From assembly GCA_954871525.1 (NCBI GenBank), contig OX940865.1, forward strand, positions 5,146,001 through 5,210,000: 64,000 nt of DNA, read 5' to 3'. Made by a program: the position numbers and the translations under genes. The DNA is from Parietaria judaica (taxonomy: Eukaryota; Streptophyta; Magnoliopsida; Rosales; Urticaceae). The notes below the pieces were generated by a model, which was not told the origin of the DNA, did not search any database, and saw only the letters and a list, made by a program, of their open reading frames with translations. This document shows, piece by piece, positions 24,801-36,499 of this stretch; positions within the stretch are counted from its first letter, which is position 1, and each line of letters starts with the position of its first letter.

Positions 24801-27800
24801 TTGCCCATTGTGTGTATTTTTTTACTCTCACGAATGAACCTTTTAAGTAACTGGGCATTTCGTACAATTTCTAAAAAAAAGTATAACGGGCTACCAGCTA
24901 TACTTATATATTATCTTTATATTTAGTTGACATATGTTACTTTTATTTGGACTTTGGATATGAACATATTACTTTGTTTTGGATTTATTTATTTATGGAA
25001 ATCTGTTTTTTTTTTTTTTTTTTTTTTTAACTTGTTTTCAAGAAATAAAATTTGGCTTGGAATTTAAGTTTTAGAAATGCAGAAAAGTGGTTCTGGTTTT
25101 TGATTATGTAAAAAAAGGGGAATTGGTTTACCGGTTTCACCCCGTTTGAGGAGTCCTGATGTACTTCTTGATGATGTTTCCTTTTGTTTTAAGCACCAAA
25201 CTAAAATACATCAGCTTTTGGTCCTTACTTCAAATGGTGAATTATTTAGTGCTTTTATCTTTCTATTATGCATTTAATTCTTTACTTTTTAAACCCTGCC
25301 CACAACATGACTTATCCTCATGTTTATGATTTGAGATGTGGCGAACTTTATAAACCTAATAACTGTAGTAGACCCAGATTTGCTAGCATTGGTTATTTTC
25401 ATATATTCTTTCTAGTTTGTGGTTCAGATATGCATGCATATATTGGCTGTATATCTGTGATTTTCTTGCATATATTGTAGAGATTTAGGAAGTTAGGTGT
25501 AACTTAACTATAATACGTTATTTATCTATTATTTGTTTACGCTCATCCATATTTAGTTTGGTGTAAAATATATAGAAATTTTTTACTATCAACTTTTGTT
25601 TTTAGATTCAGCAAATAATGTCTAATTTTCTCCATATAGGTTGGAAATCCTGAAATTGTGGAATTTTTACATGGAAAAAGCAAGTCTGGTGTAATTTCAA
25701 CTTCGGATGATCAAGAGCGACATGGAAGTATGATTGGCAGTCACGTTTCTAATATATTAAATGACAAAACTAATACTACACAAGCCTTTCCAGCTTCGAA
25801 GGGTAGTGAAGTAATTGGGCCAAATACAAAGAACGCAAATGAGCCGTCGGTTTTGGTTGAGCCAAGTCAGGATAAATCCATTCTGGATAAGCTTTTTGGT
25901 AGTGCATTAGCCTTAAATGATCCCAGTTCCTCCAATGTGCTTGAGGTAATTTCTGTAGTTTCCCTTTGTAACTTTTTACATTTATTGTTCAAATACGTAT
26001 GTTCGTAATAGCCACCAGACTCAGCTCTGGTTTTCCTTGAACAGATTTATGGTATTTCCTGCTATGGATAGTCTTTGATTATTACAAGTACACGAGAATT
26101 GCGTATTCTTATACCTATAAGAGCATTATGTGAAAGCTGCAATTATATTATTTGTTGGTCTTAATGTCATGTCATATATATAAAATATAAATGTGTGTGT
26201 GTGTGTTCGTGGGTGTATATATCATGGGTAAAAGCTTGACATTGTTAATCGTTATCGATGCCACTGGAGGGTATTATTGTTGATCTGTTTTATAGTAATT
26301 ACACATGCGTGCATTTTCTTTTGGACAAATGGTTATATTTTGGATTTGATTCCATGACAGCGTCGTGGAAGCAAAGAAAAGGAGGCGCAGATCCCTAACT
26401 CCTCCTCGTCTTCCAAGTTTGCTCGTTGGTTTCACGAAGAAGGTACGGTGTTATATTATTTATTTATCATGAATTTAGGTATTTTCATTTAGTAAGGTTT
26501 CTAATCCTATGTATAGGAGGTGCCTAATCTAGATTTAGCCGTCATGTTTGATCAATCCTATGAATTTAGTGATCGGGTTAACATTTATGAATATAAATAA
26601 ATAGTTCTCGTTTTGCTTTAATTATCTATCCTGGTTCTCTAAGTATGCTGTCAATTATGAGTTTTTATACTGGAATCATCAACATACCCTTTACTTATTT
26701 ATTTATTTATTTATTTTTCACATTATTTACTGCAGAAAAAGTTCCGGGCACCGATCGGTCATCTGGGCAGTCCAACGACTTACTTTCTATGATAGTTGGT
26801 GGAAACAAATTTGAGCATTTTTTTCCTAATTTGCCCTTCCGAAACTCTCAAAATGCGGACAAGCTCTTGATATCTAAAGTTGGTAGTTTTGATCAATCCC
26901 ACAAGGATAATATAGCAGAATCGATTCCGGCGGTCCTTACATGTGAAGATCTTGAGCAGTCCATCCTCTCGGATATCAAAGTCAACCCTCCAAATTTGCC
27001 ACCTGCTCAGATCTGGACAGATCATAATGAAAAATCTGAGCAATCAAAACCTAATTCAGATAATCTCGCATCCCAACACCTCCTTTCCTTACTTCAAAAG
27101 GGTACAAGCTCGAACAATACAACAGAATCATCCTCAAACGTAGAAGATTCAAGAGATGGTAAAGTCGTAAATAACGTCTCTGATGCTGGAAAGTCTCTGA
27201 CGCTCGAAACACTTTTCGGTTCGGCTTTTATGGAGGAACTGCAATCGGTCGGAGCTCCGGTTTCAAGTCAAAGGGGCTCAAAAGTCGAAAGTTCCTTTCA
27301 CAGATTAGATAGTGAAACTGGAGTTAGCCCGAGTGTTCACGATGTTAATGTTCAGAGACAAAACCGAGTAGATACAATCGAAGAGCCGTGGCTGAAATTT
27401 GACGATCCCCAAGCCAAACCTAACTTTGTTACTCAGGTCGGCTTTAAGCCACTCCCAGAAGAAAATAGCTTAATTACCACCAGTGAGAACTTCTTACTGT
27501 CCGGAAATTCAGTAAACCCCGATTTACTGTCTTCAAATTCACAAGTTAACGTACAAGAAAATTTAGCAGCCTTCACTTCCGGATTCAGAGACGATAGGAT
27601 GATGATGAGAGGAGCTCAAGAACAAGCGCCGTTTCACCACGGCCCTTTCAACAACATGAGGGAATCGAATAATCCCTATCAGAATCCGAACGCCCAACAT
27701 TCGTTTGCGCAGCTCCATCATCAGCAACGCAACAGCATGGGGGTTCTATTCCCTAATTTGGATCCACATCCTGTTAATATGAACCCTCGTGATGCTGTGC

Positions 27801-28910
27801 CAAGTCACCAGACACATCATCACATGCTCCGCCCTCCGATGCGTCACGGGTCGGGCTTATCGGGAGTAGAACCGTCAATTCCTCACCCGCTGTTGCAGCA
27901 CATGCACATGCATGGGAATTTGCCTCCTAATCTTCTTCAAGGGTACAATAGGGGCCCACCAATGCCTGCTCATCCCAACCGCGGTGGACCTATACCAGCT
28001 CATTCCAACTTCAGCGGCAATCTTGGAACGCTTCCAGGTAGTTCCATATTCAAATAATTATGGCTTACCAAAACTTGCATTTTTATTATTATTATCAATT
28101 GCCGCTTTAAATTGCATAATTGGAGCTGTTACAGCTTACATCCATGTTTTTCTACCCAGATTTTTATATTTGTCAATCTTTATTATACTGTCAAGAGTTT
28201 TGTGCCTTAAAAAAATACCGTCACAAGTTTCATCAACTATTTTTTTTTAGTTCTTATTGCCTAATATTCAAAAAGAGTAATTGGCAGTAATGGCCCCAAT
28301 CCCGTATGTTGGTGCGATTTGCCCCCTGAACTTTGTATTTTGCAGCAATGCCTCCTAATACATCAAAAAAAAAAAAGCAAATTGCCCGCTACACAAACAC
28401 GACTTCCTGAATGTATTTTTGTCCAGTTACTCAAGAATTGTTCAGATGAAAATTTTAAAAGGATTGTAGAAAAATATTAACAGTGACGAAAATACTTTAA
28501 AACAAGTCATGTGGTGCAAACAAGTTAAAATTTTCCGTCATTTGAAAATATAGTAGGATATTGCTGCTAGAGACTAAAATTCAGTGGGCAAATTGTTCCG
28601 GTATTCAAAGTTCAGGGGGCATTACTACCAATTACTCCTCCAGACTCTTGGACTTTATCGTCCTCCAAAGTTCCCATTAGTTCCCATTATGGTTGTAAGA
28701 CCATAATAGTACGAACTAGGTACTTCATTAAATAATCATATTCTCTGTTATTAATTTTTATTGTGATCATCTCCAGCTTCTGAGCTCGGTGGTGGAAGCA
28801 ATAATGCAGAGGTGTTGCAGAGGTTGATGGAAATGGAGGCGCGTTCGAATCCGAAGCAGATTCATCCTTTTCCCGCTAGTGAGCTCGATATGGGGTTCGG
28901 TTTTAGGTAG
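21811..28910 (+). CDS. CBE1: CBE1-type plant 4E-T-like eIF4E-binding protein
   Basis: Ten exons join in frame: 21811-21878, 21958-22056, 22513-22715, 23554-23747, 24143-24248, 24324-24625, 25640-25945, 26361-26442, 26736-28037 and 28777-28910. They give about 931 residues ending in a TAG. Exon 2 has YSRDFLL, matching the canonical eIF4E-binding YxxxxL-hydrophobic motif. Exon 3 carries FRRSEYGSSPPTRGD and an SDKDSDSQSDWD run. Exon 8 has SSSSKFARWFHEEE, like the SRFARWF element of animal 4E-T. The long exon 9 is low-complexity with a His/Pro/Met/Asn-rich end. These features fit CONSERVED BINDING OF EIF4E 1 (Arabidopsis At4g01290 as I recall), a cap-complex partner linked to translation or mRNA decay. 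Introns hold at least two MITEs. No disabling change was found. Confidence 0.85.
22880..22990. repeat. Palindrome-rich insertion in CBE1 intron 3
   Basis: The near-palindromes GAGGCGCACGCCTT and GAGGCGTGCGCCTT lie about 30 bp apart, with further GCGCCTC words around them. This GC-rich island in an AT-rich intron looks like a small transposon remnant. No termini were defined. Confidence 0.5.
24715..24863. mobile_element. Small MITE in CBE1 intron 6
   Basis: ACGAAATGCCCA at 24715-24726 is mirrored by TGGGCATTTCGT at 24852-24863. Inside, a ~45-bp segment (ATTGCCCATTGTGTG to CTCACGAATGA) is repeated in tandem. No clear target duplication was found. Confidence 0.6.
28275..28637. mobile_element. 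MITE in CBE1 intron 9
   Basis: The left end reads GAGTAATTGGCAGTAATG; the right end read on the other strand is GAGTAATTGGTAGTAATG. The ~18-bp inverted repeats differ at one position. The interior is AT-rich and non-coding, with a CCCCCTGAACTTTG word near each end. No target duplication was assigned. Confidence 0.65.
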
Positions 28911-29277
28911 CAGACTTGCAGTTGCTTTTGTGTAAATCACTGTATCCTTTCATCTTCTGCTTGGATTTGCAACCTTTATTAATATCAAATATTTTTTTTC
29001 TTCGTTATCTTTACCTTTTATTCCCTTTTGTTGTTGGTTCAAGAAGGGTAAATAATGTCTTTTTAAAGCAGGATTGGAAAGAGCTGGTGTAATTAATGGA
29101 TTTTTTCTTCTTCCTTTGGCAATTACCACATTGGATTCTCAGTTTAGTCTTTGAAACAATTAGGGTAAAATTGTAACTTATCTTAGATATTGTGCCTTTA
29201 TTTGTCTTTTAATACTTAGTTAAACGTATATTGAGACTGGTGGGGCAATCATATGAGTTAAGTTAGCTAGTTTTTAT
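28911..29277. terminator. 3' flank of CBE1
   Basis: T-rich sequence after the CBE1 stop, probably 3' UTR and polyadenylation region. No distinct element was recognised. Confidence 0.35.
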
Positions 29278-29800
29278 TGTTTGCTAAGTTACAAAAGTTG
29301 TTATCAGACAGAGTTCCCCTTGCTCTCGAAGAAATCAGGGTTTTCACCTTTTCCCTTGTCCAGGATCCAAGTAACCCTCGCCGGAAAAAAAAAAACCAAG
29401 GCTGGGCTTGTTATCGAAATATTTTTTACACCCCGGTGGAAAAGCCGGGCTTTGATTGCCCGCACCCATTCCTTGGATGCAAGTAACCTACGTCCAAGAA
29501 AAAATAAGGATGGGCATACCCGCCCGTGGCTTGCCAATCCCATACGGTGACCTCTTAACACGATTTTATGTCACATAGCAAAATTTACAACAAAAACCTG
29601 ATAGAAGAAGAAAAAAAAAAGCTTAAATTATTACTTGCAAAGACACGATAATCCATCCATGTGTTAATTTGGCTTAAAACAATCTACCCAAGCAAAGTTG
29701 CATACATAATTGCATAAATAAAAAACATTACACTCGTATCTATACGGTATAAGATAGCCTCCAAAACAAACATACGAGCTGCCTAATGCTAAAAAATACA
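29278..29800. repeat. Duplicated block, copy A (RVE downstream sequence)
   Basis: Shares long stretches with 37180-37684 and with 55880-56240 plus 57704-57930, including GGATCCAAGTAACCCTCG, CCAAGGCTGGGCTTGTTATC and TTATGTC-CATAGC. It ends in the ATAGCCTCC region and lacks any RVE exon. Confidence 0.7.
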
Positions 29801-31162
29801 TACATATTTTTTAGTGGATATTTTGAGGGCTATGTGGTGGAAGCGAAGATTTTTCTTCTATGTCCGTGAATTCACTTTCTTCCCAAATTAAATTTTCACG
29901 TAAAAGTTATTGTGTCGATTTGACATTTAATTTCTAACATGTTTCGTTGTGGAAGAGAAGACAAAGGCATTACTGAAGTCCAACGATATATTATTGAAGA
30001 TGTTTTTAATTTAGGGAAGTATTTAAAAACACACATGTATAATGTACAAGCGAGGCAAGCAAGTTTGTTTGGCCTAGTGGTAAGTGGTAACTCCACTACA
30101 CACTTCTTTATGAGGTTAATGAGTTCAAACTTCATGGACGCAAATGCTTGTCCCATTTATATATTATTAACTTTTCTAATAGTGTCACATGTTCTTACAC
30201 AAAATATATCTAGTAATGTGAGATTGCATTGTAACCTTTGTCGAAGTGCTGCATCGATTGATCACAAAGCTACAATATCAATTGTGATTAAGAAAGTTGG
30301 CAAAGGTAGAAACGAACTGAAAATCAGATGCAAACTAACCTCGTGAATGGATAAATACATTGTACCTCATGTTATCTATTAAACATACAATCTCGTGGAT
30401 ACCTGGAAGACACTATAGGTGAGCTAAGGAGTACCGACGAGCACCTCGCTACGACAAAGAGCCGCGGCAAGGTCCCTCGGCAAAGCAAAATGAGCAGGCC
30501 CCAGGGGCGAAGCCAAGAACTGTTCGAGGGGGGATAAAATTAACAATTTCACACAAAATACTAACAAGAGACAATTTCACAACTTTATATCTTCCAAAGC
30601 CAAACGATAATAATTTGGATTTGGGTTTTGTCCGTCTTAATTTGGATGCTCACTCTCTCTATCATCTAATCGAACGCTTCTGTAGATATTAGCTTAGAAA
30701 ATTATCTCTGATAGACTCACAAGCAGAGGCGAGTAAGCCTTGTGGATACTGCAGCAACGACTGGCTGGATGAGAGGAGAGAGGCAGCGCCTCGACGACGG
30801 CGTCACGGCGAGTCGCGAACTCGGAACAAGGGATGATCTATAGGCACACTCAGAGCAAGATCCTTTCCGGAGAAAGAGATTTCATCGGACAGAGGCGGAG
30901 ATGGCCGCAAAGGGTCGAACTCGATAGGAAGAATCAGAAAGTCTATGTTTTTTTTTTTTTGGCATTGGCTCTGAGTCAAACACGGGCTTAGTAGAATTTT
31001 TAAATAAAACAAAACAAGTGGGGGAAAATAGGAACTGATGTGGACGCTTTGGCCGGCCAATCGCCAGTGGCAGGCCCCTCCTTGTGCAATTATAAAGGGA
31101 ATTGGGTTTTCTGTAAATAGGAGGCACACACTCTCTTACCGCTCTCCCCAGAATTTGTCTTT
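29801..31162. other. Unassigned sequence between duplicated block and LTR element
   Basis: No gene was recognised. A transposon-end-like word, CAGGGGCGAAGCCAAGAA, occurs near 30502, followed by G-rich sequence resembling some hAT ends, but no partner end was found. A TATA-like AATTATAAAGG lies near 31090. Confidence 0.4.
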
Positions 31163-31625
31163 CTACTTTCTGTCTCTAAAATTTTGTTTTCTCTCTGAGT
31201 GAAACCTCCGAAAGTCCTCTAGATTCCCCTACTTTCTATCTCTAAAATTTTGTTTTCTCTCTGAGTGAAATGATATAGCCCGAGTAGTTTAGGATTTATA
31301 TTGTTTATTTAATTAACGTTCTTTATTTTAGGTCGTCGTATTTAAATACGGTCTTAGGATATTTTAGTTGAGTTGTCGTTTTTATTTTGTCGGTCAATTA
31401 TTTAATTATGTTATTAGGTTATTTAATTGTTAGAGGCTTTATTTAGTCGGACCCGGTCCGGCCCATTAGGGTTGTATTCCTTGCTCTATTTAAGAGAGCT
31501 TTGATCAATGAAAAAGGTAGCCAAGAAAATTCAAAAACTTGATCCTAAGAGATCGGGTTTTTGAGTGTTGGCCGAAATTCTTTATAATTCCATTTCGAGT
31601 TTACCGATCTCCCGGGCTCATATCA

Positions 31626-31786
31626 ATTAGGGTTGTATTCCTTGCTCTATTTAAGAGAGCTTTGATCAATGAAAAAGGTAGCCAAGAAAATTCAAAAACT
31701 TGATCCTAAGAGATCGGGTTTTTGAGTGTTGGCCGAAATTCTTTATAATTCCATTTCGAGTTTACCGATCTCCCGGGCTCATATCA
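31626..31786 (+). repeat. 161-bp tandem duplication of the 5' LTR end
   Basis: Repeats 31465-31625, from ATTAGGGTTG to CTCATATCA. The joint falls at ATT, shared by the LTR interior (ATTAGG) and by the sequence that follows the LTR end (ATTGG). Confidence 0.9.
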
Positions 31787-31788
31787 AT

Positions 31789-31800
31789 TGGTATCAGAGC
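31789..31800 (+). other. Primer-binding site, initiator Met-tRNA type
   Basis: TGGTATCAGAGC lies two bases after the duplicated LTR end. This is the usual plant retrotransposon primer-binding site for initiator methionine tRNA. Confidence 0.9.
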
Positions 31801-31808
31801 CGCTCGAA

Positions 31809-32468
31809 ATGGCGGTGCATCCCGATCCCGAAATACAGGCAAAGATGGAAGTCATAAGGGCAAGATGGAAGAAAGAACGTGAAGAGTACTGGGCGAAAAA
31901 GGAGATTGAAATCGAGAAGTTCAGGACAGAATACTGGGCAATAAAAGATGCCGATGAAGAAGAGGGCTGCGATAATAACCCGCCTGATCCGAAGACGGCG
32001 GTGACCAAATCTGGGTCACCGGAGGTAGCGGCCGGAGTTAGGTCGCCGGCGGCGAAAGTGGTCGTCGGAAGTGAGCACGGCGGAGCTCGGCTGGTCGGGG
32101 TGGCGGCTGAAGCGAACTGGGCAGCTGGAGAACAATCTAGGGCTATTGAAGCTCTAATGGGCCAAAAGGGGTTGCTGGGCCCAAGAGGGCTGCTCAAGCA
32201 AAGCCCAAATCATGTCAGTGTGGCTCCAATTATCGAAGCAACATCGCTGCACGGCAGCACGTCGTTGGAGGGAGGGGCCGGAGCGGTCGCCGGAGAATTC
32301 GCCGGAATAAACGCCGGTGACTGGAAGGGCGGCGGCGGCAAGGAGACTGATGACAGTGGGAAGGGAGGTGGCACCAGGGCTGAAAGAGGAGAAGGTTTGA
32401 CAAAATTAGGATTTGATGAAATTGCGGCAGAAGTACCTAAAGCTGGACAGAGGTGTTTGTCTTTCTAA
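31809..32468 (+). CDS. Gag-like protein of the non-autonomous LTR element
   Basis: An open frame of 219 residues starts 9 bp after the primer-binding site. The N-terminus is highly charged and probably helical (EIQAKMEVIRARWKKEREEY), followed by Gly/Ala-rich low-complexity sequence. No zinc knuckle or protease motif is visible. Its position and charge suggest a derived gag, but there is no homology that I can cite. An in-frame stop ends it at 32468, and remnants of another frame continue to about 32800. Confidence 0.55.
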   Translation: MAVHPDPEIQAKMEVIRARWKKEREEYWAKKEIEIEKFRTEYWAIKDADEEEGCDNNPPDPKTAVTKSGSPEVAAGVRSPAAKVVVGSEHGGARLVGVAAEANWAAGEQSRAIEALMGQKGLLGPRGLLKQSPNHVSVAPIIEATSLHGSTSLEGGAGAVAGEFAGINAGDWKGGGGKETDDSGKGGGTRAERGEGLTKLGFDEIAAEVPKAGQRCLSF

Positions 32469-33689
32469 AACCCTAATTCAGAAAGCAGCAAGGAAAAGAG
32501 AGGAGGCGGGCTACTTGGCGTTGACGGTATTCTGGCAAAAGTACTTAAAATAGAAGAAGATTGGTTAGCGATAAAAGTAACTAAAGAAGAATTGAGCCAA
32601 AAAGAAGTCGGAGGAGGTGGTGGCAGCCCGCAAACAATCTGGAGTAGTGGTAGGAACGACGACGACTGCGGAAAGAGGCTTGTCTATGGTGACTCGAACG
32701 AGCTACAAGATACCGTGGCGAAACCATTGTTTGGGGAGTCCTTTGGCGAACTCACTTCAGAGCGTCCCTTGTCGTGTTTGAGCTTGAGGACAAGCTCAAA
32801 GTGGAGAAGGGGAGTAATGATATAGCCCGAGTAGTTTAGGATTTATATTGTTTATTTAATTAACGTTCTTTATTTTAGGTCGTCGTATTTAAATACGGTC
32901 TTAGGATATTTTAGTTGAGTTGTCGTTTTTATTTTGTCGGTCAATTATTTAATTATGTTATTAGGTTATTTAATTGTTAGAGGCTTTATTTAGTCGGACC
33001 CGGTCCGGCCCATTAGGGTTGTATTCCTTGCTCTATTTAAGAGAGCTTTGATCAATGAAAAAGGTAGCCAAGAAAATTCAAAAACTTGATCCTAAGAGAT
33101 CGGGTTTTTGAGTGTTGGCCGAAATTCTTTATAATTTCATTTCGAGTTTACCGATCTCCCGGGCTCATATCATGAAACCTCCGAAAGTCCTCTAGATTCC
33201 CCTACTTTCTATCTCTAAAATTTTGTTTTCTCTCTGAGTGAAACCTCCGAAAGTCCTCTAGATTCCCCTACTTTCTATCTCTAAAATTTTGCTTTCTCTC
33301 TGGGTGAAACCTCCAAAAGTCCTCTAGATTCCCCTAATTAAATTAAACTTACTAATTAAATTAAACTTCTTAAGTACTATTTTGATTTACGATTTTTTTT
33401 TCTTTTCAAATAGATGTCCGTATGTTGAAAAGCAAATAAAGTGCAAAATTGGAGTAATCAATCAAAGAAGTAAATTAATTAAGAGCGAGATATAAATCTA
33501 GTCACTTCTGATAAATTCGAGACTTTGTGAAGAGCTTAAGAAATACAATATTGTATTGAATTCCTATTAAGGCCTGAATACAATCTCCATTATACTCTAG
33601 GTGTAACTTATCTAATAAAGAAAAATCAACATATCTTTTCTTTTTGGAACCCAATAAAAATCAATTATCTCACATTGGAACACAAAACT

Positions 33690-36490
33690 TACATGTTCTT
33701 TATCCCACATCGCTCCAAAAATGTAGTCATAACGACCACCAGAAGCAAGCAAGGCGCCTTCAGTAAGAGCCTTATGGTCGTTTTTCTTTGTCAGTTAGAC
33801 CTAAGAGAAAATGACGACTCAAATACCGTTAGATTAGGCTTTTCATGGTTTTATCAGTTCTTATGCAATGGCTTATAGATGCAGTGTCCTATTAAGCAAG
33901 GACATACACCTTGAGGATAGTACATTCCAACTCACATGCTTCCCGGGGCAACAGCACGACTGCTTGGATGTTCGCTTTAGTTATAATATAGACTTTATAA
34001 TGAAACAGTTAAGTTTTCCATCAATTTACTTATAAATATCCCAAATTAGATTTAGAATCCTTCGCACATGATATGTTAAGTTTGTTAGAATAGCACACTA
34101 CACAATAAAGGATTTTTAGTGCTAATTTTGATTAAATGTTCGTAGGTATAGGAATCTGCATATGCATTTAAATGCAATTAACTCGTTATGGATATTTCTA
34201 CAAGATATAGACGTTAAAATATCCTATGAAATTCGGACAGGTGTATAAAAGGTCCATTCTAATTACTCGAACCAAATCAAGTACCTGGAAGAATAAATCA
34301 CTATGGTAACCTTCGGTCGGGGTCATAAACAGGTCTACATAGACATTGCTCTGTACTCCCAAGTAAGCAGAGAATACTGACAGCTCATCAAGTGCCTTCT
34401 CGATAGCTTCGGCCACGGATAAGAGTAGTTGGTAAGCAAAGATAATTAACTCTTATAATTGTTAAAATAAGAGTAATGAATAATAGCAATGTACCTGATG
34501 GAAGAGCTTCCTTAAATATTACAGGTACTGCCCGCCTCAATGTCGGTAACGTCTGTTCTGCAGGCTTGCAGAATCTTACACCAATTGACCTCTTTCGTTA
34601 ACTTAAGTTCCTGCAAAGCGATAAAAAAAAACAAATAAAAAACTGAAAGAAGTATCAGCATTATTGGTGTAACTTGTTGATAATATCTTGAAGCGCAAAA
34701 GAAAAGAAGATGAACATTAAGAAAATTCATAACAGAATTAGTTTGTTAATATTAGGTTTATAGTAAGTGCATCAATATGCCTACCAACTATTACAATATT
34801 ACAACGTTTGATAAACCTATGAGTAAAAGCTCTACCTAAAACTAAAACACGAGATAATAGTTGATATTTATTCATAAGTTACTCAAGAATCGTGTATGTG
34901 TTTCTAACTCTCTACACTACATTAAAGAGTTAAGAGCTTTGCCTGTGAGAGCTGGTGGCTTAAAGAAATCCATTTTGCTTCCCATTCGGCGGATTCAGGA
35001 TGCAAGGATCTCGTTGCGGAAAGAAGCTTCCAGAAAGGGAACCAATGATCAGCACACACTCAGCATTTATTGGTGCAAATACATGTGTAAAGTTTGAAAT
35101 ACACATGACATGACAAATATTATTCAAATACTCCGAGTGGTCATTTAATTACCTTTTGTACTTTCTCTATATTCTCTCCCATGACTCCTATCCAAGACCA
35201 AATTGCATGGCTTAGGTAGCGATGATTTACACGAATAGCACAGCAATGTGGAGAGAAAAAACGGAGTAAAATTTCCATTATCACCTACAAAGAATAAATG
35301 TAATGCGTTGCCGTCAATCACTCCAGCAGAATTTAGGAGCTAATATCAAAACCAGTGAAGAGAAGAAAAGAGTACCTTCACAACCTCTGCTTCTGTCAGT
35401 GCAGACTCTCCCCCAATAATATCAAACTCAGCCTGTTGTGGAAAATAATTAGAAAACGAAAAAAAATAAGATAGTAAGGACCAATAGTTTGAAGCAGATA
35501 GCCTTTCAGAGTGCATAACATGTACCTGAAGGCGGGGAATTGGAGGGGAATCCCAATCCAGTTGGCTATAGATGGACGAAATATCATACCTTCGGAATGA
35601 AGTTTTCTACAAATTAGAAGATTACGACAATGTTAGATAGCAGACTTGATTTTAGTACTGGATGTCGCCAAAAATATTCAACTAAATCAGAAGACGAAGA
35701 AAAGAAAAACCAAACAGAAAACACACGGAGTTAGAATATAAAGAAGCGTGAAGGTTTGGGTAAGTAACGACAATCTGAGGCGAAAACAAATAGTAACAAT
35801 GGAAGTTCCTTGACCAAATATAGAAGGTTGTCAAATTGATAACTGGACGGGAAAATCAACTTATCCAAAACAGATGGTATATACCATAATCATCTCTGTG
35901 ACGGTATTGTTTCTCCCTGATAATTAATTTTCTAAGACGGAAAGTGGGATTATGTCTCGGTTTATATCTCGATTTTCTTTTCTTTTTTCTCTGTTTCGGT
36001 CTCGGTCTCGGTAGTACCAAAAAAAAATCTCGAATTTTCAATACCAAAAAAACTAATTTACCGGTTATGGGTACGGTTTCACCCCTACCATAATCATCTC
36101 TGTGACGGGAATAATTAATTTTCCAAGACGATGATACCTGATTGGAGACCACCCAGCGAACAAAAGGCGAGCGAAGCTCGCGGGGAAGCAAACGTTTTCG
36201 ATGACTTATATAAAAGTCAAGGTCCCTAATCAAAAATCAAAAATCAAAAATCAAAAATCAAAAATCAAAAATAAAAAATCAAAAATCAAAAATCAAAAAA
36301 GAGTTGAGCAGAAACATAAAAACTGCAAAGATGAAGAGGAAATTGAGCAAGTGGACCTGTTGAGCATCGACACTGTATCCAGGTGTTGTGCACCGTGTTT
36401 TCTGAAAACCTCCCGCGAAAATTCTGTAATACTCTCTGCTGTCGGTGTCGCCTCCTTCATCATCATCACCGTCTCAAAACTCATCGATTC
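33690..36490 (-). pseudogene. GCN2-like HisRS domain remnant
   Basis: Minus-strand exon-like pieces follow the order of the histidyl-tRNA-synthetase-like domain of the eIF2-alpha kinase GCN2. They are AESITEFSREVFRKHGAQHL (near 36440), RELRSPFVRWVVSNQ (near 36170), FRRYDISSIY (near 35590), AEFDIIGGESALTEAEVV (near 35410), IMEILLRFF (near 35270), ELKLTKEV (near 34600), AEAIEKALDELSVFSAYL (near 34390), EGYHSDLFFQ (near 34300) and LLASGGRYDY (near 33740). Several have GT/AG borders. The piece near 34930-35050 is eroded, and the 34500-34610 piece needs a frame change. No kinase domain was found upstream. It is therefore a truncated, decayed copy. Assignment to GCN2 rather than an ordinary HisRS rests on the SGGRYDY and EGYHSDLFFQ context. 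Confidence 0.6.
36228..36299. repeat. ATCAAAA microsatellite
   Basis: About ten copies of a 7-bp unit with one variant, within an intron-like part of the GCN2 remnant. Confidence 0.9.
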
Positions 36491-36499
36491 AACAGTCTA

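Larger units (their letters stand above)
31271..33172 (+). mobile_element. Short non-autonomous LTR retrotransposon (TR-GAG/LARD-like)
   Basis: Near-identical 355-bp LTRs (31271-31625 and 32818-33172) start TGATATAGCCC and end CTCATATCA. The target duplication TGAAA is perfect (31266-31270 and 33173-33177). Between the 5' LTR and the primer-binding site lies an extra 161-bp copy of the LTR's 3' part (31626-31786). A polypurine tract (GTGGAGAAGGGGAG) precedes the 3' LTR. The ~1-kb interior codes one protein and no protease, reverse transcriptase or integrase, so it depends on a partner element. Confidence 0.9.
31163..33338. repeat. 66-bp minisatellite split by an LTR retrotransposon
   Basis: Units starting TGAAACCTCCGAAAGTCC occur at 31200, 33173, 33239 and 33305 (last partial), with another partial before 31200. 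Spacing is 66 bp. The LTR element 31271-33172 entered one unit and duplicated its TGAAA. Confidence 0.8.

Noticed and set aside
29939..30346. Plus-strand frame of 135 codons
   Set aside because: No family motif is visible and the region is surrounded by repeats; possibly an unknown transposon, but unsupported.
30490..31090. Possible hAT element starting CAGGGGCGAAGCC
   Set aside because: No matching opposite end or 8-bp duplication could be found.
35884..36135. Possible MITE ending CACCCCTA near 36088
   Set aside because: A ~22-bp word (CATAATCATCTCTGTGACGG) is repeated on both sides, but no left terminus of the TAGGGG type was found.
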